This document shows, one piece after another, positions 25,271-34,800 of a DNA stretch of 35,339 nucleotides. The stretch comes from Cellvibrionaceae bacterium (lineage in GTDB: Bacteria > Pseudomonadota > Gammaproteobacteria > Pseudomonadales > Cellvibrionaceae). The stretch lies in contig JAHQVY010000127.1 of the NCBI GenBank assembly GCA_019634095.1, positions 1 to 35,339 of the forward strand. Direction: 5' to 3'. The number at the start of each line of letters is the position of its first letter. The first letter of the stretch is position 1. The notes under the pieces were generated by a model. That model was not told the DNA's origin and made no database searches. It saw only the letters and a program-made list of their open reading frames with translations. A program made the translations under genes and the position numbers.

Positions 25271-27814
25271 GTGCAACCAAACATCACCGCTCTACCCGAG
25301 AAAAAGCTGGTTTATAAGCGGCCTGAATCCTGCGTCGACGAAGTGTACGGCAATGGTGCAGAGGTGGCGACGCACTGGCGTTATTTGCTGGACAGTATCA
25401 GCGCCTTGGGCACAGAGGCGATGGCGCAGCGCAACCAGAAAGCGCTGCGCATACTCCGTGATGACGGCGCCACCTTTAATTTGTTCAGCGACGATGCAAA
25501 TGGCAGCCGCACTTGGGAGCTGGATTTAGTCCCTTCGCTTATTGGCAGCGAGGAGTGGGGAGCGATTGAAACCTCCCTGGTAGAGCGTTCCGAGCTGTTT
25601 AACTTGTTATTTAAAGACCTTTACGGCTCTCGGGATTTGGTGCGCCTGGGGGTTATTCCCCCCGATGTACTGTTCGCCAATGAAGGTTTCTTGCGGGCTT
25701 GTCAGGGTTCACAAGGGCCCGGCCAACACCAGTTGATTCTCCACGGGGTGGATATGTTGCGGCTGGCGGATGGCCAGGTGTGTGTACTCGCTGATCGCAC
25801 TCAGTCCCCGGGGGGAATGGGCTATGCCCTGGAAAATCGCTCGGTGATGTCGCGTGTGCTGCCGAGCTTGTTCCGCGATAGCCATGTGCATCGCTTGGCG
25901 GGGTTTTATCACCGAGTAAGGGCCAAATTAAGCTCCTTAGCCACCGATCAAGAAGATGTACCTCGGGTGGTGGTATTAACGCCGGGTGCCAACGAAGAAA
26001 GTTATTTTGAACACGCTTATCTTGCCAATTACCTTGGCTTTTCTCTGGTTCAGAGCAGCGACCTGGTGGTGCGTGGCGGTTTTGTGTGGATGAAATCGCT
26101 GGAGGGCTTGACCCGGGTGGACGTGATTTTGCGTGGCGTGGACGATTGGTTGTGTGACCCGGTGGAGCTGCGCAGCGATTCGCAGCACGGCGTGCCCGGT
26201 TTATTGGAAGTGGTGCGCGCCGGTCGGGTGGCTATTGCCAACCCTCTGGGGACGGGTGCATTGGAGAGCCCCGTGTTTTTGCGTTACCTGCCGCAAATAA
26301 GTAAAGCCTTGTTGGGGCGAGAATTGCGCATGCCCTCGGTGCAAACCTATTGGTGTGGTGATGCGGGCGATTTGAAGTATGTACTGTCTCACCTCAATAA
26401 ACTGGTGATAAAACCGGTGGAGCGTTTTAGTAAACAGCGCAGTATTTTGGCGGGCGAGCTCACCAGCCAACAGCAACACGATTTGGCGGAAAGTATCAAA
26501 AAGCAGCCGCGACAATTTGTTGCTCAACCCTGTTTAGAGTCGCGGCATCTCCCCACCTTTAGCGGCGGGGGCTTGCAACCGCGTCCGGCTATATTGCGCA
26601 GTTTTGCCCTGGCCGGCGAAAATTCTTATATCGTAATGCCCGGGGGCTTAACCCGAGTGGGTGCCGAAGAGGGCGATTTTTTAGTGGCTAACCACGGCGG
26701 TACTCGAAGTAAAGATACCTGGGTGGTGGCCTCAGAACCCGAAAAAGTGATGCCGCCAGCGGCCCAGAATTCGGTAAGGGCCAGCGATTTACTTTTGATT
26801 AGCTTGCCCAGTCGCGTGGTTGAAAACCTGTTTTGGATGGGCCGCTATGCCGAGCGCGCAGAGGCTTCGCTGCGATTGCTGCGCACAGTGTTTATTATGT
26901 TGAACGGTGAGGCTCCGCTGCCGCCGTTAAGCCGCCGCTATCTGTTAGAGGCGGTCACCGAGTTGACCGGCACGCGGCCGGGCTTCCTCGATTGCGATTC
27001 CAGCTTGCTCGAAAACCCGGAGCCAGAATTAATGCTGGTGGTAAAAGATGCCGCTCGGGTGGGCAGCGTACGCTCAAACTTAGTGGCCATGTTGCGCAGT
27101 GCCGATGAATCGAAAGAACTGCTATCTTCCGATACGATGCGCGTAATCAACGATATCAGCGATACCTTGCAAACATTGGACGATACCTTGCAAGAAGGCG
27201 GCTTGAGTGCCGCGCCGGAGGAGGCGCTAGACCCCTTAGTCACCGCTTTAATGGCCCTTGCCGGCTTGGCTCAAGAAAGCATGTTGCGCGGCATTGGCTG
27301 GCAATTTATGGAAATAGGCCGGCGTATCGAAAGGGGCATGCAAACGGTGAATATTTTGAACAAGCTGCTGACTCAAGTACTGCCGGAAAGCGAGCAAAAT
27401 ATTTTGTTTGAAACCCTGTTGCTTTCGCTGGAAGCGCTCATTAGTTACCGGCGCCGTTACCGGGCACACATGGGGCCAATGCAAATTTTAGAGTTGGTCA
27501 TGTTAGACGCGAGTAACCCGCGCTCCCTGGTTTATCAGATGACGCAGTTAAAAAATCAAATTACCCAGCTGCCAAAGTCGAAAACCAGTCATTTTGAGTT
27601 GAGCCACGAAGAGCGCGCAGTGCTGCAGGGGCAAACCCTGATTCAGTTAATTAATTTGAAAACGCTTTGCAGCGAAAAATACGGTAGCCGACCAGAGTTG
27701 CGTGAGGTTCTAAAAAAAGTTAAAGAGGTGTTGGCAGAAATCAGTACCGTTATTAGCGATAAGTACTTCGATCATCGTATGGGTGCACAGCAGTTAGTTC
27801 GCCGAGACTGCTAG
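25271..27814 (+). CDS. Circularly permuted ATP-grasp / Alpha-E fusion protein
   Basis: The 847-residue protein starts at GTG with only a weak purine-rich stretch (AAAGAAAGAG) upstream. Residues about 60-480 match circularly permuted ATP-grasp (former DUF404/DUF407): FNLFSDDANGSRTWELDLVP, SLIGSEEW, the LADRTQSPGGMGYALENR loop, LRGVDDWLCDP and ANPLGTGALESP. From about 510 (SLPSRVVENLFWMGRYAERAE) to the end is the helical Alpha-E domain (former DUF403). In many bacteria these are separate adjacent genes; here they are fused. ATP-grasp enzymes form amide bonds via acylphosphates, and the set is predicted to ligate a peptide or amino-acid tag. It is cytoplasmic. Its expected neighbour, the DUF2126 protein, lies at 242-3691 beyond the exopolysaccharide genes. 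Confidence 0.94.
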   Translation: MQPNITALPEKKLVYKRPESCVDEVYGNGAEVATHWRYLLDSISALGTEAMAQRNQKALRILRDDGATFNLFSDDANGSRTWELDLVPSLIGSEEWGAIETSLVERSELFNLLFKDLYGSRDLVRLGVIPPDVLFANEGFLRACQGSQGPGQHQLILHGVDMLRLADGQVCVLADRTQSPGGMGYALENRSVMSRVLPSLFRDSHVHRLAGFYHRVRAKLSSLATDQEDVPRVVVLTPGANEESYFEHAYLANYLGFSLVQSSDLVVRGGFVWMKSLEGLTRVDVILRGVDDWLCDPVELRSDSQHGVPGLLEVVRAGRVAIANPLGTGALESPVFLRYLPQISKALLGRELRMPSVQTYWCGDAGDLKYVLSHLNKLVIKPVERFSKQRSILAGELTSQQQHDLAESIKKQPRQFVAQPCLESRHLPTFSGGGLQPRPAILRSFALAGENSYIVMPGGLTRVGAEEGDFLVANHGGTRSKDTWVVASEPEKVMPPAAQNSVRASDLLLISLPSRVVENLFWMGRYAERAEASLRLLRTVFIMLNGEAPLPPLSRRYLLEAVTELTGTRPGFLDCDSSLLENPEPELMLVVKDAARVGSVRSNLVAMLRSADESKELLSSDTMRVINDISDTLQTLDDTLQEGGLSAAPEEALDPLVTALMALAGLAQESMLRGIGWQFMEIGRRIERGMQTVNILNKLLTQVLPESEQNILFETLLLSLEALISYRRRYRAHMGPMQILELVMLDASNPRSLVYQMTQLKNQITQLPKSKTSHFELSHEERAVLQGQTLIQLINLKTLCSEKYGSRPELREVLKKVKEVLAEISTVISDKYFDHRMGAQQLVRRDC

Positions 27815-27882
27815 AAGTATGTGACAACAGCCAAATAACCGTTAAAATTAAAGCCAGCGGGTGCAATATCCGGGTTGGGGAA

Positions 27883-27903
27883 GCGTCGCGTGAAACGGGA
27901 CGC
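27883..27903 (+). terminator. Hairpin, possible terminator without U-run
   Basis: gcgtcgcgt, loop gaa, acgggacgc: nine-base arms with one mismatch, 69 bp after the ATP-grasp/Alpha-E stop codon. No T-run follows, so an intrinsic terminator is doubtful; it may be a 3' end-protecting stem. Confidence 0.3.
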
Positions 27904-27956
27904 CCGCCTATTATCCTAAATAAATCAGTTGGATCGTAGCGAGGGCGCTCAAGGGG

Positions 27957-28048
27957 CTGAAATTAGAGAGAATTTTTTAACTTTTTCGGCAAATTCGTAG
28001 TCACCCTACGGGTGCAGTCGAAAAATTGAAAAAACGCTTTAATTTCAG
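27957..28048. repeat. Long inverted repeat (92 bp)
   Basis: The outer arms ctgaaatta (27957-27965) and taatttcag (28040-28048) pair perfectly. Inner arms ttttttaactttttcg and cgaaaaattgaaaaaa pair with few mismatches, and a central caccc-tac-gggtg hairpin forms the tip. The whole region can fold into one extended cruciform or RNA stem. It does not share sequence with the repeat family at 3751, 5916 and 6496. Confidence 0.7.
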
Positions 28049-28191
28049 TTCATTGGGCGTCCGCAGTAGATTCAAATGATTAATTTAGGATTATGCTTCG
28101 CCGGAAACGGGGTGCATTGGGCATTTGTAAACAAAGCGGCCACTGTGCCAGTAAGTCCTAAGCAGATTTTTAGTTTTATATGGGAAGCGCT

Positions 28192-29070
28192 GTGCACTAT
28201 CGCATTCGTCACATTACAGAATACCAATACCAGGCTCGAGTGTCCCACTGTTACAATATGGCGCACATGGTACCGAGAAACTCTGCCCGGCAGAGCAGCC
28301 GACGCAATTCTGTGACAGTCTCTCCGAGCCCGACATTCACCTCCAAGCGCAATGATTACTTTGGCAATATTGCCTATCACTTTGAAATTCAGCAGCCCCA
28401 TCAAAAGCTTGTGATCACATCGGAAAGCGAGGTGGAAGTGGATCCGCCCTCTATAGCGACTAACCTCGATTTGAGTTTAACCTGTGCCGAGGTGCGCCGA
28501 ATGCTCGCCCATTCCACTGAGCAAGATATTCTTCTAGCGCGGGAATTTTTATTTGACTCGCCTATGATTAAGGCCAGCGCGGCTTTACTAAATTATGCGC
28601 AGCCGAGCTTTGCCGATGATCGCCCCCTGTTGTCTGCGGTAAGCGATTTAACTCAGCGAATTTATGAAGATTTTGAATATTCGCCAGAAGCGACCACCGT
28701 GGCCACTCCACTGAGCGAAGTGCTGAGTAAGCGCAAAGGTGTTTGCCAAGATTTTGCGCACTTGCAGATTGGCTGTTTGCGGGCGCTGGGCTTTGCCACT
28801 AAGTATGTGTCGGGTTACATTGAAACGTTGCCGCCGCCGGGCAAAGAAAAGCTGGTGGGCAGCGATGCCTCTCACGCGTGGATTTCGGTGTTTTCCCCCG
28901 GCGAAGGCTGGTTCGAATTCGACCCTACCAACAATCAAATGGCGGGAGAGCAGCATATTATTACTGCCTGGGGCCGAGATTATCACGATGTGACCCCGCT
29001 GCGCGGTGTCATTTTTGGCGGTGGTGAATCGCCCTTGTTAAAGGTGTCGGTGGATGTTGCCCGTATCTAA
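28192..29070 (+). CDS. Transglutaminase-like cysteine protease family protein
   Basis: The chosen start is GTG 28192 (292 residues, beginning MHYRIRHITEYQY), which has GGGAAG at 28182-28187 and matches the usual family N-terminus. An ATG at 28180 would add four residues but lacks a ribosome site. A beta-rich N-terminal domain (about 1-85) precedes the papain-like core. The triad is visible: Cys185 in GVCQDFAH, His228 in SHAWISVF and Asp244 in FDPTNNQ. Relatives may cleave or transfer peptides; they are habitual neighbours of ATP-grasp/Alpha-E proteins, as here. It is soluble with no signal peptide. It overlaps the next gene by 17 bp. It is a paralogue of the N-terminal part of the protein at 242-3691. 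Confidence 0.92.
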   Translation: MHYRIRHITEYQYQARVSHCYNMAHMVPRNSARQSSRRNSVTVSPSPTFTSKRNDYFGNIAYHFEIQQPHQKLVITSESEVEVDPPSIATNLDLSLTCAEVRRMLAHSTEQDILLAREFLFDSPMIKASAALLNYAQPSFADDRPLLSAVSDLTQRIYEDFEYSPEATTVATPLSEVLSKRKGVCQDFAHLQIGCLRALGFATKYVSGYIETLPPPGKEKLVGSDASHAWISVFSPGEGWFEFDPTNNQMAGEQHIITAWGRDYHDVTPLRGVIFGGGESPLLKVSVDVARI

Positions 29071-29839
29071 TTTTTTAATAGACAGTCACTGCCACTTCGA
29101 TTTCAGTGAATTTGATAACGACAGAGAGGCGCTGTGGTCGCAGTGCCGGCAAGCCAATATTCGGCGCTTGATTATCCCCGGGGTCACACCCGGCGACACG
29201 TCCAAAGCCCTGGCGCTGTGTGGGGAGTTGCCGGGGGTGTATTGTGCGGCCGGCTTGCACCCCTGGTGGATTCCAAGTGACGCTGGCGGCGATCGTGCAT
29301 TACTGGCGCAGCTAAGCGGCATCCTGAGCAATAACAAGTGCGTGGCGGTGGGAGAAAGCGGTTTGGATAGCTTAATAGAGCTGCCCATGAAACGGCAGGT
29401 CACTTGGTTTGAGCGGCACCTGAGCCTGGCACAGCAATACAAACTGCCAGTCATTATTCACAATCGCAAGGCCCACAGCGCACTGCTGCGCAGCGTCGAC
29501 GAGCTCCCGCCACCCTGCGGCGGTGTGGTGCACGCTTTTAGCGGCAGCTTTGAACTCGGCAAGCAAATGTTTAACCGCGGTTTACTGCTGGGGATTGGCG
29601 GCGGTATTACCTACCCGCGGGCCAATAAAACCCGCGCCGCAATCGCTTCACTGCCTCTGGATGCATTGTTATTGGAGACCGACGCCCCGGATATGCCGCT
29701 GTGGGGCAAACAGGGGGAGCGCAACTCCCCGGTGAATTTGCCGGAAATTGCAGCTTGCCTGGCGGAACTGAAGAACTTGACCACGGAACAGATTATTGAA
29801 CACACCACCCGCAATGCACTGCGCCTGTTCCGCCTTTAG
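29054..29839 (+). CDS. TatD-family metal-dependent hydrolase
   Basis: The 261-residue protein has the TIM-barrel metal site of TatD enzymes: H12-x-H14 in DSHCHFDF, Glu101 in GESGLD, His136 in IIHNRK, His160 in VHAFSGS and Asp210 in ETDAPDMPL. Family length is about 260, so it is complete. Family members act as 3'-5' exonucleases/DNases or possibly on other phosphodiesters or D-amino-acyl substrates; the assignment to nucleic acid quality control is from family knowledge. It starts inside the end of the transglutaminase gene (17-bp overlap, GGTGG upstream), so it is co-translated with it. The link to the peptide-ligase set may be only positional. Confidence 0.93.
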   Translation: MLPVSNFLIDSHCHFDFSEFDNDREALWSQCRQANIRRLIIPGVTPGDTSKALALCGELPGVYCAAGLHPWWIPSDAGGDRALLAQLSGILSNNKCVAVGESGLDSLIELPMKRQVTWFERHLSLAQQYKLPVIIHNRKAHSALLRSVDELPPPCGGVVHAFSGSFELGKQMFNRGLLLGIGGGITYPRANKTRAAIASLPLDALLLETDAPDMPLWGKQGERNSPVNLPEIAACLAELKNLTTEQIIEHTTRNALRLFRL

Positions 29840-29914
29840 CTAGCGGTGCTGAGCGACTGCACTAGAGCGACTTTTGCCTTACCGCCGCGCACTGTGAAAT
29901 GTGCTGTTAAACTT

Positions 29915-29973
29915 CAGCCATCAGCCATCAGCTATTAACAATCAGCTATCAACCATCAGCTATCAACCATCAA
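29915..29973. repeat. Heptamer-based tandem repeat array
   Basis: Units of the form atcagctatcaacc occur exactly at 29941-29954 and 29955-29968. A variant atcagctattaaca sits at 29927-29940, and shorter cagccat units flank the array. It lies between the convergent TatD and allophanate hydrolase genes. A 9-bp inverted pair, ctgagcgac (29849-29857) and gtcgctcag (29989-29997), surrounds it. Confidence 0.8.
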
Positions 29974-30034
29974 CAGCCCTTAATCGAGGTCGCTCAGTGT
30001 TTAAATTAGCGGCGGCGAGCCTGTGGTTACAAGC

Positions 30035-31861
30035 TCAAGATTCGCGGCGCATATAGTTCGCCCAGCCACCGAAATGCGTAATGTCCTTGGCGTTGTCGGT
30101 TGCGTAGGCCTCGCAGCTAAACCCGCAAACCCAGCTGCCGTCTGCCAACTCTAGTGTGGCAATGCCCAGGGGCTGGGGGATTTCTGCAACAAAGCCGCCA
30201 AATAGGGCCTTGGGTATGCGCCAAACTTCCAATTGTATTTTTTCACCGTTGGTTTCATCTCGCACCAGGCCCGGTCGGTAGGGCGGCCCCCCTGCCAGGG
30301 CGTACAAGCGATAGGCCTTGGCGGTGGTGGTAGCGCACAGTTTACTGGCGCCGCGCTCGCTGAGTTGCCAATTGAGCGGAAACCCTTGTAAATGAGCGCC
30401 ACAAACGGCGACATCCACTGTGTCGGTAACGGCAAGCGGCGAGGCTTCATGTGGCGGGTATTTTAAATTTCCAGCCCCCAGGCTTAGCTGGTTGGATTGC
30501 TGCAACTGTCCCGCTAGAGAAAGCAGCATTTTGTCTGTGCAAGCCCCGGCGAATAGGGTTAAGCCAAAACCTACCTCGCTGCCATAAAAACCGGAGGGCA
30601 CGGAAATGGCGCAAAAATCCAGGAGGTTCATAAAGTTAGTGTAATAGCCCAAGTTGCTGTTGAGTTGAATCGGATCGTTTAACAGCTCCTCAATGGTATA
30701 GGCGGTGCCATTGGTGGGCGTGACAATGCAGTCGACCTTGTCGAGTTCGGCCAGGGCGAGTTGCTTGAGTTGATTGAGTCGGTAAATAGCCTGGTATACC
30801 TCGCCCGCAGGGGCGACGTCGCTACCCTCGACGATGCGGCGGATTACCGGCAGTATAGAATCGGGAGATTTTTGCAGCAGCGTTTGCATGGTTAAATAGC
30901 GTTCTACAACCCAGGGGCCCTCGTAAAGTAGGCGCGCCGCCGCTGCGAAAGGGGAGAAATCGATTTCGACAATATCGGCGCCAATAGCTCGCAGTTGCTC
31001 GATGCCTGCGGCGAAAAGCTGCTCCGCCTCGCGATTGCCAAAAAATTCCCTCTCGGCATTTGCGGGCACGCCGATTTTGCAAGACTTGATTTCTGACAAG
31101 CCATAGCGCGGACCGTTATCGTAGGGGTTTTTGCGTGCAAAGGGGTCGCGTATATCGTAGTGCGCAGCCACATCGAACACCGTGTTGGCGTCGTGGGCAG
31201 TCAAACACAAGAGGCTGACGCAGTCGATCGTTTTGCAAGCGGCAACCACGCCGCTATTACTCAACAAGCCGCAGCTGGGTTTTAGGCCCACCAGGTTATT
31301 CAGCGAAGCCGGCACCCGTCCGGACCCAGCGGTGTCGGTGCCCAGGGCAAAACTCACCCAGTTGTTTGCCACTGCCACTGCCGAGCCGGAACTGGAGCCA
31401 CCGGAAATATAGCTTTGATTGAGGGCATTGCGACAGGGCCCCCAGGGCGAACGGGTGCCCACTAAGCCGGTGGCGAATTGATCCAGGTTGGTTTTGCCCA
31501 CCGGTATTGCGCCGGCATCGATAAGTTGTTGCACCACGTGAGCGTGATGTTGCGCGGTGTAGGCAAAATCGGGACAACCCGCGGTGGTGCTTACTCCAGC
31601 TAAATCGATGTTATCTTTAATGGCGAAGGGAATGCCGTAGAGCGGCAAATGCTGTGAATCTTTAGCCTCGAGTGCGGTGAAGTAGGGCTCGAGTTCCGCT
31701 TCGCTGAGCAGGTAAATAAACACCGGATTTTCGCTGTGAGCTTGTATGGTTTTGCGCAGCGTCAACAGTAATTCTCTGGGGGTAAAATCCTTGGCCCGAT
31801 AGTGTTCGCTCAGGCCGGCAATGGTCATATCGATGGTATCTAATTGGTTGATGTCGAGCAT
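30035..31861 (-). CDS. atzF: Allophanate hydrolase
   Basis: The 608-residue protein hydrolyses allophanate to ammonia and CO2, the second step of the urea amidolyase route. The amidase-signature domain (about 1-440) shows its Ser-cisSer-Lys triad: Lys82 in FAIKDN, Ser156/157 in GGSSSGS and Ser180 in DTAGSGR. The C-terminal domain (about 480-605) carries AVCGAHLQGFPLNWQL and FGGFVAEIPQPLGIATLEL, which distinguish allophanate hydrolase from ordinary amidases. Full length matches the family (about 600). Start ATG 31861 has AAGGT a short way upstream on the minus strand. It follows the carboxylase gene by 13 bp, so the two form one operon. It is cytoplasmic. The 173 bp between its 3' end and TatD hold the tandem repeat described separately. 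Confidence 0.95.
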   Translation of the reverse strand: MLDINQLDTIDMTIAGLSEHYRAKDFTPRELLLTLRKTIQAHSENPVFIYLLSEAELEPYFTALEAKDSQHLPLYGIPFAIKDNIDLAGVSTTAGCPDFAYTAQHHAHVVQQLIDAGAIPVGKTNLDQFATGLVGTRSPWGPCRNALNQSYISGGSSSGSAVAVANNWVSFALGTDTAGSGRVPASLNNLVGLKPSCGLLSNSGVVAACKTIDCVSLLCLTAHDANTVFDVAAHYDIRDPFARKNPYDNGPRYGLSEIKSCKIGVPANAEREFFGNREAEQLFAAGIEQLRAIGADIVEIDFSPFAAAARLLYEGPWVVERYLTMQTLLQKSPDSILPVIRRIVEGSDVAPAGEVYQAIYRLNQLKQLALAELDKVDCIVTPTNGTAYTIEELLNDPIQLNSNLGYYTNFMNLLDFCAISVPSGFYGSEVGFGLTLFAGACTDKMLLSLAGQLQQSNQLSLGAGNLKYPPHEASPLAVTDTVDVAVCGAHLQGFPLNWQLSERGASKLCATTTAKAYRLYALAGGPPYRPGLVRDETNGEKIQLEVWRIPKALFGGFVAEIPQPLGIATLELADGSWVCGFSCEAYATDNAKDITHFGGWANYMRRES

Positions 31862-31874
31862 AGGGGCTACCTTA

Positions 31875-34800
31875 TCAATTAATACTGAGGGCTATAGTGG
31901 CCAGTGCTTGACCGGCATTGATTTGATCGCCTTCTCGGCGCAGTAATTTGGTGACTGTCCCCGCGTTGGGGGCGTGCACTTCAATTTCCATTTTCATCGA
32001 TTCCACGACGCAAATTAAATCTCCCTGCGCAATGCTTTGTCCCGGCTTTACTTGCCACTTCCACAGGCTGCCGGCAACCGAACTTTCGACAATGCATTGA
32101 TTTGTTGCCAGGGGCTGCTCTTCCGGCGTATTTTGCACTTCCGGTTGCGCACTAAAATTCATCTGACCGCTTTTAATCCAGCGATCGAGTTCGCTGGCGA
32201 AGGCGCGTTCACGCCGCTGAGTAAAGGCGTTTATGGAGGCTTGGTTGCGCTGTAAAAATGTTTCGTATTCGGTCAAAGAAATTTCGCTGTGTTCAGTTTC
32301 AATGCGATAGCGCCCTTTGGGAAACTCGCGGCGAATATGTTGCAGTTCGTCCTCACTCACCTCAAAAAATTTAATTTGATCGAAAAACCGCAGTAACCAA
32401 GGTTGGCTAAAATCTGCTGTAGATTTGTGTCGATTCCACATTTGCAGTGTTCGCCCGACAAATTGATAGCCGCCCGGGCCCTCCATACCGTAAACACACA
32501 AATAGGCGCCGCCAATGCCTACGGAATTTTCCGCAGTCCAAGTGCGTGCCGGATTGTACTTGGTGGTCACTAGGCGATGGCGCGGGTCTAGGGGAGTGGC
32601 CACTGGCGCTCCCAGATAAACATCGCCCAAGCCCATCACCAGATAATTGGCCGCAAACACAATATCTTTAACTTGTGCAACGCTTTCAAGACCGTTGATG
32701 CGACGAATAAACTCAATGTTATCCGGGCACCAAGGCGCCTCTTTTCGCACCGAGCGCATATATTTTTCAACGGCCACTTGGCAGGCGCTATCGTTCCAAC
32801 TTAATGGCAGATGTACTATGCGCGAGGGTACGGTATAGCTTTGCAAGTCACCCAGAGCGCTTTCTCCCTGGCACAGTTTATCGAGCAGCGATTGCTGAGT
32901 TATCTGCAACGGATCGAAATGCACTTGTAGCGAGCGTATCCCGGGTGTCAGCTCGCACACGCCGGGGATGTTTTGCTGCTCGAGCCACTGCATCAAAGCG
33001 TGAATGCGAAAGCGCAATCGTAGGTCGAGCACTTGCGGGCCGTATTCCACTAAAATATTACTGTCGCCCGAGTGGCGATACACTGCGGCAACGGGGTTGC
33101 TAGGTTCTGCGATGGTGGCGAGTACAGGGCTGGCTGGCCGCATTTTTTGCGGCGCCCCGGTATCGGCTGCTACTGCGCCTAAATTAGCTACGGCGGCGTT
33201 TTGCTGCTGTAGCAAGCCAACCGCTTCGGCTTGACTGACCCTGGCAAAGCGCACCCGGTCGCCGGCTTTGAGTTGCCCCAGTTTCCACAGGTCGGCGCTA
33301 ATAACGGTTGCCGGACACACAAACCCGCCCAGGCTCGGGCCGTCGGGCCCCAAAATCACCGGCATATCGCCGGTAAAGTCGATCGCTCCCACGGCGTAGG
33401 CGTTATCGTGAATATTCGAGGGGTGCATGCCCGCTTCGCCCCCCGATTCGCGCGTCCATTCGGGTTTGGGGCCAATTAAACGGATACCGGTGCGGCTAGA
33501 GTTGTAGTGTACTTCCCAGTCGCTTGTGAAGAAGGTGTCGATATAATTATCGCTAAAAAAGTCTGGCGCTCCGTGGGGGCCGTAAATTGCATGTAATATC
33601 CACGGGGCTTCCATCTCGGGCGGCGCGGCCATGCCATCCTCTGAAACGACTTGTGTCGGCAGCTTGCCCACATGCAATACATCCCCGGTTTTTAAGGCGC
33701 GCCCGTTAAAACCGCCAAACTGGCCCAGGGTAAAGGTGGACTTAGAGCCGAGATAGTCCGGCACATCCAAGCCGCCGGCAACCGCCAAATACACCCGGCA
33801 ACCGCGACCACCGACCTTGCCAATTTCTAGCAGATCGCCGGCGCGGATATCCACTACGGTATTGAGTGGCAGCGTCGATTGATTACATTTCGCGTTGACC
33901 TCGGCGCCGCACAGTGCAATCTGAGTGTCACAGGAGAATTTAAGGCTGGGGCCGGCTACCGTTATTTCCAGAGCCGCAGCGTGGCGCGGGTTGCCAAGTA
34001 TTTTATTGGCCAGCTGAAACGAATAATTGTCGAAGGGGCCAGAAGGCGGTACACCGACATTCCAATAGCCGACTCGTCCGGGGAAGTCTTGTATCGTGGT
34101 CATTGTGCCCGGGCTAATCACATCGATATTATTCCAGCGGCCGCGGAAGTTATTTAAGTAGCGGGTATGTAAGCTACCGCTAACAAAGGCGGGTGTTTGC
34201 AGCACTTGGTTAACATAACTTTTATTGGTTTCGACCCCGTTTAAGCTGCATTGCTCTAAAGCACTGCATAAGTTGTTTATCGACTTTTGCCGGGAGTCCG
34301 ACCACACAATGACTTTGGCCAGCAAGGGGTCGAATAGCGCCGACACCTCAATGCCCGATTCAACCCAGGTATCGATGCGCAGATTAACCCCATCGCTTGG
34401 CGGAAACGTTGCCACATTGAGCAGACCCGCCGCAGGCTGAAACTCTTTGGCCGGATTTTCAGCATAGATACGCGCCTGAATGGCATGACCGCGGGGGCTA
34501 AGCGTGTCGCGCAACGACTCGATATCACCTAAATTCCCGTAGGCCTGCTTAACCATCCACTCTACCAAGTCGACATTAAACACGCGCTCGGTAACGCCGT
34601 GCTCCACTTGCAGCCGAGTATTCACTTCCAAAAAATAAAATTTGTTGCTGGTGTCGTCGAAGATAAATTCCACGGTCCCAGCGTTGCGATAGTTCACCGC
34701 CGCGGCAAGGCGAACGGCGGTTGTGGCGAGCTGTTGGCGAGTGTCTGCCGATAAATTGGCAGCGGGGGTTTCTTCGATAACTTTTTGGTGGCGGCGCTGG

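Larger units (their letters stand above)
27815..28191. other. 0.37-kb intergenic region with two hairpin structures
   Basis: No gene is supported. It contains a hairpin (27883-27903) and a long inverted repeat (27957-28048), listed separately. A minus-strand frame at 28072-28404 is a shadow of the transglutaminase gene. Confidence 0.5.

Noticed and set aside
29915-29973. Repeat array as a possible CRISPR
   Set aside because: Units are 7-14 bp and directly abutting, with no spacers and no cas genes.
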